In this document: positions 58,391-64,000 of the stretch, piece by piece
How the letters are laid out: each line of letters opens with the position of its first letter
How positions within the stretch are numbered: the first letter of the stretch is position 1
Source of the DNA: Proteobacteria bacterium 005FR1
Lineage (GTDB): Bacteria > Pseudomonadota > Gammaproteobacteria > Pseudomonadales > Cellvibrionaceae
Direction: 5' to 3'
Assembly (NCBI GenBank): GCA_026192395.1
Contig: WACF01000001.1
Location: 2,664,309-2,728,308 of the forward strand
Length of the DNA: 64,000 nucleotides
The notes under the pieces: model-generated
The model's input: the letters and a program-made list of their open reading frames with translations, nothing else
Databases searched by the model: none
Told to the model about the DNA's origin: nothing
Position numbers and translations under genes: made by a program

Positions 58391-58735
58391 CTAGCGTTTG
58401 TCGGACTTCTCTACTTCTTCCTCGTAATCCTCGTCTTCGTATTCTTCTTCGTCTTCGTCGTCGTACTCGTCTTCCTCGTCTTCGTATTCTTCTTCGTCGT
58501 AGTCGGCAAAGAGTCGATCAAGCGCCTCCTCGCCTTCTTTTTCTTCTTCTTCGGCGCCGCTGTAAAAGACCTCGACTTCCACTTCGCCGTCGGCGCGGAA
58601 GTCCACTTCCCAGCGCTCACCGGGCACGGCGATAAACACTGTCATCGAGTCTTCGCGATTGTGCTCCATCGCGTAGCCGATGCCGTATTCGTCCAACTTA
58701 TTAAGGAATTCCAACAGCTTCTTCAGATTGTTCAT
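58391..58735 (-). CDS. hypothetical protein with a highly acidic C-terminal tail
   Basis: 114 residues from the ATG at 58735, which has AAGGGG upstream; the open frame extends 17 codons further without support. Residues 1-65 form a compact alpha/beta segment (LKKLLEFLNKLDEYGIGYAMEHNREDSMTVFIAVPGERWEVDFRADGEVEVEVF). After that come about 45 residues almost entirely Asp, Glu and Tyr. The first half resembles small uncharacterised proteins found in gammaproteobacteria; no function is known. The tail is encoded by simple gaa/gac/tac-type codon runs that could vary in length by slippage. Confidence 0.7.
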   Translation of the reverse strand: MNNLKKLLEFLNKLDEYGIGYAMEHNREDSMTVFIAVPGERWEVDFRADGEVEVEVFYSGAEEEEKEGEEALDRLFADYDEEEYEDEEDEYDDEDEEEYEDEDYEEEVEKSDKR

Positions 58736-58792
58736 GCCCCTTCCTACCCTTGTGCTCACTGGTGATGAGCGATTGTAGAGCAACACACTGGA

Positions 58793-58855
58793 AATAAAAG
58801 GCCGGAGACAGCTCCGGCGGCAATAGACTGCAAAAATAACGCCCCCACCTGGGCG
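58793..58855 (-). terminator. tandem intrinsic terminators downstream of dgkA
   Basis: On the minus strand, cgccc/gggcg at 58855-58840 is followed by ttattttt. About 20 nt further on, gccggag/ctccggc (58818-58801, 4-nt loop) is followed by cttttatt. Two stem plus T-run units in a row after the dgkA stop form a strong termination site. Confidence 0.8.
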
Positions 58856-58889
58856 CCCGGGCGCGCGCGACTATCCGAAGAAGAGCAGG

Positions 58890-59279
58890 TCAGCGGTGGC
58901 GGGAAACGAACTCCAGCAACACTGTGGCCCAGGTGAAGAAGGTCAGCAGAAGCGCAACGAAAACGGCCGCCGAGCCGAGATCCTTGGCACGGCCACTCAG
59001 GGGATGCGGCTCGGAGCCGACACGATCGATGGCCGCTTCGATGGCGCTATTGAGCAGCTCCACAATCAGCACCAGCAGGACTGTCGACACCAGCGCAATT
59101 CGCTCCAGACTACTGACGTCAATCAGGATGGCCACAGGTAACATGACTGAGGCGAGAATCACCTCGAAGCGAAAAGCGGCCTCCCCTTCCCAGGCGGCGC
59201 GAAAGCCCTGCATGGAGAAGCGGGTGGCGTTGTTCAGGCGTTTTATCTCGTTGGTGAAGATTTTCATCCGGGAAATCAT
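58890..59279 (-). CDS. dgkA: diacylglycerol kinase
   Basis: 129 residues, a small integral membrane enzyme that phosphorylates diacylglycerol released during membrane-derived glucan and lipopolysaccharide modification. Three membrane segments are visible (about 43-60, 63-83 and 108-126). Signature residues: AWEGEAAFRFEVILA with catalytic-type Glu, and LLNSAIEAAIDRVGSEPHPLSGRAKDLGSAAV. The start may be the ATG at 59279 or one four codons later. It lies 108 nt after hemY on the same strand and is followed by tandem terminators. Confidence 0.95.
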   Translation of the reverse strand: MISRMKIFTNEIKRLNNATRFSMQGFRAAWEGEAAFRFEVILASVMLPVAILIDVSSLERIALVSTVLLVLIVELLNSAIEAAIDRVGSEPHPLSGRAKDLGSAAVFVALLLTFFTWATVLLEFVSRHR

Positions 59280-59387
59280 CCAGGTTGCGCGGCGCGGCTG
59301 CCACGCAGCGGAAATGACGAAATTTTAGATCAATTCACCCTGGACGGGGTTACCGGGACGCTACATGGAATTGAGAAGGCGCGGCAC

Positions 59388-60716
59388 TCATCCGGACGCA
59401 CGCTGATAGTCGCCGGAAGCAGCGCTGTCGTCGCCGCCTTGCCCTTGCCCTTGCCCGGATAGGGGTTGGGACAGCGCCTTGCTCTCCGTCGGCATAGGCA
59501 GATCCGGTAGGCGATCAGTGGTCATCAGCAAGCCTTGCTGGTAATAATGCGTACTGGTCTCGTGTTCACCCAGATGCGCCAGCAGGCGTGCCAGTTCCGC
59601 GTAGGTTTCGGGATCCTTGCGCAGCTTGAGGCTGCTCTCCAGGTAATCCCTGGCGCGGCTCCATTCTTCGTTGCGCAGGCAGAGCCGGCCGAGGGTGAGC
59701 AAGAGCACGGCGTTGCCGGGGCGTTCCTGTTGCCAGTGTTCCGCGACCAGCAACTGCTTTCTGACATCGCTGCCGCGTACGCGCCCGTAAACGGCCACCA
59801 GGTGCTCGTTCCAATTACGCTTGAGCTCTTTGCGCAAGTGACTTTCCACGGATGATTCCGCGCCGATCTTCAACAGCTGATCGATGTACACCGAGTAGAG
59901 CGAGGATTTTTTGCGAAGGTCCGCGGGCGCCGCCTGCCACTCGCGATCAATGCTGGCGATGCCTTCTTCGAGCGTTTGCAGTTTGCCCTGATTGCCCGCC
60001 TTGATCAGCAGCGCCTCGTGAATGCGGTATTCCAGCTGTTCCAGCTCGCCTTCCTGAAGGATTTTGTTGCGCCGCAACTCGGGCAACAGGTTCTGCAACG
60101 CGCGCCAGTCCGCCAGCTGGATGTAGGTTTCTTTCAGCAGATCCAGAACCACCGGGTGCTTGGGGGCGATTTTTCGCGCCCGCTCCAGGTTTGCCATGCA
60201 CTGCTCGTACTTGCGGTCGGACAGGAGCATTCGAGCCTGAGTGAGCGCGATTGCCAAGCCGCTGTCCGGCGAGACCTGTTCGGCCTTGTAGAGCAGGTCG
60301 AAGGCTTCCTCTTCGTCGCCCAACTCATAGCTGCTTCGCGCCGCCGCCAGATAGTTGATCAGGGGGTATTCCGCCTTGGATGCCGAGCGGGTCAGATGAT
60401 CGCGGGCCTGCTTCCAGTTGCCTTCGATGAATTCCACCAGCCCACGGGCGGTTCGCTTCTGCACGGTCTTGCTGCTGACGGACATGACGCGGCTGGCACC
60501 GCCTGTGAGCAGGTGAAAAATCCCCACGATCACGCGCATGACTAACCAGATCGCGATCAGACCGGCGACCAGCAGGAAAACTCCGGTCCAGAAGCTCATC
60601 TCGATGCTGGTGTTGGCCAGCGAAATCAGAATGTAGCCGCTGCCGTCAGATGTCTGCTGGAATACGATGGCGCCGGCGATAAGGCTCAGACAGATGAGGA
60701 AAAACAGCCCTTTCAT
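59388..60716 (-). CDS. hemY: HemY-type TPR membrane protein
   Basis: 442 residues. Two N-terminal membrane segments (LFFLICLSLIAGAIVFQQ and SFWTGVFLLVAGLIAIWLVMR) are followed by a cytoplasmic tetratricopeptide-repeat domain (residues about 80-415), for example GLAIALTQARMLLSDRKYEQCMANLERA. The C-terminus is Gly/Gln-rich. The protein is part of the conserved hemCDXY operon, but its role in haem synthesis is unclear; it is unrelated to the protoporphyrinogen oxidase also called HemY. Its ATG overlaps the hemX stop (TGATG). Confidence 0.92.
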   Translation of the reverse strand: MKGLFFLICLSLIAGAIVFQQTSDGSGYILISLANTSIEMSFWTGVFLLVAGLIAIWLVMRVIVGIFHLLTGGASRVMSVSSKTVQKRTARGLVEFIEGNWKQARDHLTRSASKAEYPLINYLAAARSSYELGDEEEAFDLLYKAEQVSPDSGLAIALTQARMLLSDRKYEQCMANLERARKIAPKHPVVLDLLKETYIQLADWRALQNLLPELRRNKILQEGELEQLEYRIHEALLIKAGNQGKLQTLEEGIASIDREWQAAPADLRKKSSLYSVYIDQLLKIGAESSVESHLRKELKRNWNEHLVAVYGRVRGSDVRKQLLVAEHWQQERPGNAVLLLTLGRLCLRNEEWSRARDYLESSLKLRKDPETYAELARLLAHLGEHETSTHYYQQGLLMTTDRLPDLPMPTESKALSQPLSGQGQGQGGDDSAASGDYQRASG

Positions 60717-62041
60717 CAGTTACCTCCCCGCTCTTCACGTGCACCTTCGGGAGCCAGACGGTGGCGCTGGTCGAGGTACTTGCCGAGCGCTTCCTGGGAT
60801 TCGGTGATGTCCGGCAGCTCCTGGCGAATCTGCGCGGATTCCAATCCCTCCAACTCGGCCAAGATGCGGCCGCGGTCGTCAGATTCCGCGTAAAAACGCG
60901 CAATCAGCTCCTGGGCCTTTTCGAGACTGGTCTGGTAAACGGCCGGCTGCTCCCGCATCAATGCCAGCTGCGCGGTGTCGAGCGCCGTCTGCACGCTGGA
61001 GCGAAGCTGCAGCTGCTGGTCCGGCGCCAACAGGGGCTGAATCGGTTCTTCATGGCGGGTAACGCGAACGAAGTCTTCGAGCCTCGCCAACGCTTGGGCG
61101 AAACTCTGGCGAATGGAATTCCACCAGCCGGGCCCTTCGTCCGTGACCGGCTCTGCTTCGGGTTCCGCCGGCGGCAGGTCGATGTCCTCTTCCGGCTCGA
61201 AGTTGCGCGGCTCGGCAAAGTTAAGCTGAGTGATCTGCCGGCTGAGTGCCGCAATTTTCAAATAAAGGCCTTCACGGTCAACAGCCTCGGCGAGCTTGAG
61301 CTCGGCGATGTCGTCGGCCAGCGCCTCCCTGACGGGATAGAGGTTCGGGTCGGGATAATTGCGGACGATCTTGTCGGCCGACTCGAGCAGGGCCAGCGCG
61401 CTTTGCGTATCTCGCTCCATCAGCAAGCGTTGTCCGGCCAGACGCGTCAGGTAATAGGCTTCCGCGAGCTTCCAATCGTCAGTGGTCGTGGTGGTTATGG
61501 CCTGAATCTGCTGGCGCAGACCATTAAGCTGTTGCTGGAGCTGGCGAGTCTGTTCTTCCAGCTGCTGCTGCAGCTGCCCGGCCTGCTGGCGCATTTCGCG
61601 GGCTTGCTGTTGGCGCTCGTCGGCGCTCTGCGACACCTGCTCTATCGCGCGGGCCGCTTCCTGCTCGGCCTGCTCCACCTCGCGACTAACCTGGGAAATC
61701 TGATCAACCTGGCCCTCGAGCCGCGCGTTCAGCCCCGCCATCGTCGCCTGGAGATCCTGCTGGTTCAGCCACTGGTAATAGCCAAGCGCGCCGAGTCCGG
61801 CCAGAAAGATCAGGCTCAAAAAGAAGATGACCCAACCGCCGCCGCGCCCCGTTTTCTCCGAGCGTGCCTTGCGGGGTTTGGCTCTGGTGGCTTCCTTGGC
61901 TTTGGCTTCAGAGGATTCGGGCGTTTCAGTGCTCTCGGGAGAGTTTGCCACAGCGGGGGACTGCTCCTGCGCTGCCTCTTCGGCTGGTTTTTGCTCGTCC
62001 GGCTTGTTTTCTTCAGAAGATGGTGTCGGTTTGTCCGTCAC
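60716..62041 (-). CDS. hemX: HemX-type membrane protein
   Basis: 441 residues. An N-terminal cytoplasmic Glu/Pro/Ala-rich segment, one membrane helix at about 70-92 (GGGWVIFFLSLIFLAGLGAL), then a long Gln-rich coiled coil (QQLEEQTRQLQQQLNGLRQQ) and a helical periplasmic domain with DWKLAEAYYLTRLAGQRLLMERD. Often annotated as uroporphyrinogen-III C-methyltransferase, but no SAM-binding motif is visible, so that name is not justified. It lies between hemD and hemY. Confidence 0.92.
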   Translation of the reverse strand: MTDKPTPSSEENKPDEQKPAEEAAQEQSPAVANSPESTETPESSEAKAKEATRAKPRKARSEKTGRGGGWVIFFLSLIFLAGLGALGYYQWLNQQDLQATMAGLNARLEGQVDQISQVSREVEQAEQEAARAIEQVSQSADERQQQAREMRQQAGQLQQQLEEQTRQLQQQLNGLRQQIQAITTTTTDDWKLAEAYYLTRLAGQRLLMERDTQSALALLESADKIVRNYPDPNLYPVREALADDIAELKLAEAVDREGLYLKIAALSRQITQLNFAEPRNFEPEEDIDLPPAEPEAEPVTDEGPGWWNSIRQSFAQALARLEDFVRVTRHEEPIQPLLAPDQQLQLRSSVQTALDTAQLALMREQPAVYQTSLEKAQELIARFYAESDDRGRILAELEGLESAQIRQELPDITESQEALGKYLDQRHRLAPEGAREERGGN

Positions 62042-62116
62042 TGGGACCTCAGTATCAGAATCGGTTGAATCGAGGGATTGGTATCGCTGACGTCGCTCGG
62101 CCGGCTTCGCCCCTGC

Positions 62117-62908
62117 TCAGAGACCTTCCAGCAGCGCCCGGGTCATGGCCTCGTCAGTCGCGTTTTCTGCCACCAGGATGTGGCGAAAACCCAGGCTGCT
62201 TGCCAGCTCCGCGACGCGCGCGCCGGGGACCAGCAGCACCGCCGACTTCAGCTCAGCGTTGCCATTGCGTTTCAGAACCCGGCTGAGATTCTGCAGGCTT
62301 TCGCCGCTGTGCACTGCGATGACGATCCGACTGCCCGCTTCCCGATTCCGGATCAGTTCCGGCGCCAGGCGCGCGACGTCGGCTTCGGCGCTGGCTGGCA
62401 AACGCCGCTCGTAGAGTTCGCAATAGTCCACCTGAGCGCCGCGCTGGAACAGCTGCTCACCGAGATGGGTCCGCCCGCCGAGCCCGCGGCATATCAGGAT
62501 CTTCTCATTCTCGACCGCTTGGAGTTCGGAAAGCGCCAAAAGTGCCTCGCTGTTCATGGCCTCATCGGCGGCCGTGATCTCGAGCCCCCACTCGCGCGCC
62601 GCCGCCGCGGTGGCCCCGCCCACGGCGAAATAGCGGATGCCCACCGGCAGCTGCGGCCAATAGCGGTCGATCCAGTCCATGGCGTGCTGAACGGCGTTCT
62701 GGCTGACGAAGATGATCTTGTCGTAATCGGCCAAGGCAAGAATGCGGGTCTTCACCGCTTCGACGGCGGCGGAGTCGGAGACCGGCGCGATCTCCAGAAT
62801 CGGGAGCAAGTAAGTACTCGCTCCCATCGCCTGCAGGCCCTTTTGCCACTTCAGCGCCTGGGCCCGCGGGCGGGTGATGACGATTGCCAATCCCTGCAGG
62901 TTGTTCAT
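62117..62908 (-). CDS. hemD: uroporphyrinogen-III synthase
   Basis: 263 residues. Closes hydroxymethylbilane to uroporphyrinogen III with inversion of ring D. The family is poorly conserved, but the two-domain pattern is clear: VITRPRAQALKWQKGLQAMGA, DKIIFVSQNAVQHAMDWIDRYWP, RYFAVGGATAAAAREWG, the ICRGLGGRTHLGEQLFQRGAQVDYCELYERRLP linker and a C-terminal HILVAENATDEAMTRALL. It begins 7 nt after hemC. Confidence 0.94.
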   Translation of the reverse strand: MNNLQGLAIVITRPRAQALKWQKGLQAMGASTYLLPILEIAPVSDSAAVEAVKTRILALADYDKIIFVSQNAVQHAMDWIDRYWPQLPVGIRYFAVGGATAAAAREWGLEITAADEAMNSEALLALSELQAVENEKILICRGLGGRTHLGEQLFQRGAQVDYCELYERRLPASAEADVARLAPELIRNREAGSRIVIAVHSGESLQNLSRVLKRNGNAELKSAVLLVPGARVAELASSLGFRHILVAENATDEAMTRALLEGL

Positions 62909-62915
62909 GTTCGGG

Positions 62916-63860
62916 TCACCGGGGTGCCGAGGGGTTGTCCGCCAGGGCGGCGAGAATTCTGTCAGCGCCAGCGGCGATCAGCTCCTCCGCCAATTGCACC
63001 CCGATCTGGTCGGCCTTGCTGGCGGGGCCGCGGATTTCACGGGCGATAATCTCACTGCCGTCAGGCTGGCCCACCAGCGCGCGCAGCCATAGCCGGTCGT
63101 CGGACTCGCGAATCGCATAGGCGGCGATGGGCACCTGACAGCTGCCCTGCAGCCGCCGAACCACCGCCCGCTCCGCGTTGACGCAGTCAGTGGTGACCGG
63201 GTGATGGAGCACCTGGAGGCGGTCCAGCAGGTCCTGATCATTCATTCGGCATTCCACCCCCACAGCGCCCTGACCGCCGGAGGGCAGGCTCAGCTCGACC
63301 GGGATTTTCTGGCGGATTCGCTCCTCCAGCTCGAGGCGGATCAGACCCGCCGAGGCGAGAATAATCGCGTCGAAATCACCGGCATCCAGCTTTGCAAGTC
63401 TTGTCTGCACATTGCCGCGCAGGAATTCCACCACCAGATCCGGCCGGTGGGCCATGACCTGGCTCTGGCGGCGCAGACTGGAGGTGCCCACCTTCGCGCC
63501 CTGCGGAAGGTCGTCGAGGCTGGCGTAGTGATTGGAGACGAAGGCATCCCGCGGATCCTCGCGCTCGCAAATGACCGCAAGCCCCAGCCCTTCGGGAAAT
63601 TCCATTGGCACATCCTTCATTGAATGCACCGCGATGTCGGCCCGCCCCTCCAGCATGGCCTGCTCCAACTCCTTCACGAACAGCCCCTTGCCGCCTACCT
63701 TGGCGAGAGGGATGTCCAGCACCTGGTCCCCGCGGCTGGTTAGCGGGACCAGCTCGATGGTGAGGTCCGGGTGATGGGTTTCCAGCTGTTTTTTAACGTA
63801 TTCCGCCTGCCAGAGGGCTAGAAGGCTTTTACGGGTGGCAATGCGAAGAACCTGGGACAT
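62916..63860 (-). CDS. hemC: hydroxymethylbilane synthase (porphobilinogen deaminase)
   Basis: 314 residues. Polymerises four porphobilinogens into hydroxymethylbilane. Seen: [60 protein letters not shown] (substrate-binding), the [18 protein letters not shown] region and [13 protein letters not shown] near the C-terminal third. The dipyrromethane-cofactor cysteine is expected further on, within [22 protein letters not shown], where SCQVPI is the usual context. It is first in the hemC-hemD-hemX-hemY operon; its upstream partner lies outside the window. Confidence 0.96.
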   Translation of the reverse strand: MSQVLRIATRKSLLALWQAEYVKKQLETHHPDLTIELVPLTSRGDQVLDIPLAKVGGKGLFVKELEQAMLEGRADIAVHSMKDVPMEFPEGLGLAVICEREDPRDAFVSNHYASLDDLPQGAKVGTSSLRRQSQVMAHRPDLVVEFLRGNVQTRLAKLDAGDFDAIILASAGLIRLELEERIRQKIPVELSLPSGGQGAVGVECRMNDQDLLDRLQVLHHPVTTDCVNAERAVVRRLQGSCQVPIAAYAIRESDDRLWLRALVGQPDGSEIIAREIRGPASKADQIGVQLAEELIAAGADRILAALADNPSAPR

Positions 63861-63966
63861 GACTTCATCCTGGTGGCAAGTGGCAAAGAGGGGGTGGGAA
63901 AGGCGGACAGTCTAGCGGCGGCGGCGGTGATGGACAATGACCGGCGGCGGGAAGTGAGGAGCGGGT

Positions 63967-63987
63967 GGCCGCCGTTCACCGGCGGCC
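63967..63987. other. GC-rich hairpin at the window edge
   Basis: ggccgccg pairs with cggcggcc around ttcac. It lies about 110 nt upstream of hemC. There is no T-run on either strand, so it could be a leader structure or the end of a neighbouring transcript. Confidence 0.35.
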
Positions 63988-64000
63988 GGATATCACATGG

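Noticed and set aside
58382-58765. 127-residue hydrophobic open frame on the plus strand
   Set aside because: The Phe/Val runs are simply the complement of the Asp/Glu tail of the minus-strand gene.
60716-62041. HemX as uroporphyrinogen-III C-methyltransferase
   Set aside because: No SAM-binding motif is visible; the protein is a membrane-anchored coiled coil, so the enzymatic name looks like an inherited annotation.
60761-62068. 435-residue open frame on the plus strand
   Set aside because: Antisense to hemX; the Leu-rich product is a complement of its Gln-rich coiled coil.

Overview
The window is a chromosomal segment of a moderately G+C-rich gammaproteobacterium. Protein content and gene order resemble Pseudomonas and marine Cellvibrionales-type bacteria: Epd-Pgk-Fba and transketolase, a complete Pil-Chp chemosensory cluster next to gshB and a tonB3-like gene, pilTU-yggS-proC-yggT-yggU, trxA-rho-ubiD and hemCDXY. 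Genus cannot be fixed from the sequence alone. No rRNA, tRNA, CRISPR array, prophage or transposase gene was seen.

Layout: 0.1-7.2 kb holds envelope and accessory genes (DUF4156 lipoprotein, alpha/beta hydrolase, TPR/transglutaminase lipoprotein, phospholipase A, methyltransferase, acetyltransferase, outer-membrane barrel) around class II aldolase. 7.4-11.8 kb carries pgk, epd and tkt on the minus strand. 12.0-16.0 kb is the S-adenosylmethionine cycle operon: a SahR-type ArsR-methyltransferase regulator with a perfect palindromic operator over its -35 box, then metK and ahcY. 16.1-16.8 kb is rsmE. 17.0-29.8 kb is pilG-pilH-pilI-pilJ-pilK-chpA-chpB-chpC, read right to left. 30.2-33.3 kb has gshB, tonB, yqgE and ruvX. 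33.3-35.6 kb has the retraction ATPases pilU and pilT. 35.8-41.8 kb has yggS, proC, yggT, yggU, a dynamin-like GTPase, a DUF4426 gene and rdgB. 42.0-51.5 kb (minus strand) has a rimK-GST-M14 peptidase operon, a CorA/ZntB transporter, tamB and tamA. 51.6-58.0 kb has hemW, trxA, rho with a very long leader, ubiD and a 2OG-Fe(II) oxygenase. 58.0-63.9 kb (minus strand) has two small hypothetical genes, dgkA and hemY-hemX-hemD-hemC.

The most unusual item is a compact element inserted between metK and ahcY. A gene for a four-helix-bundle protein of the 23S rRNA intervening-sequence (S23/IVP) family is almost exactly enclosed by a 30-nt inverted repeat (29 of 30 positions pair). Related repeat arms without any ORF form a hairpin between tkt and epd. 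A solo arm lies between ruvX and pilU, and a degenerate arm lies downstream of ubiD. This looks like an IVS-like RNA element family living between housekeeping genes, with both ORF-carrying and ORF-less copies. Such a stem in the metK-ahcY transcript could be a ribonuclease processing site, but that is inference.

Functionally, the window couples surface motility (Pil-Chp, PilT/U, TonB), outer-membrane assembly (TamAB), methyl-cycle control, central carbon metabolism and haem synthesis. Many starts assigned here are GTG or TTG where the ribosome-binding site or family alignment favours them.
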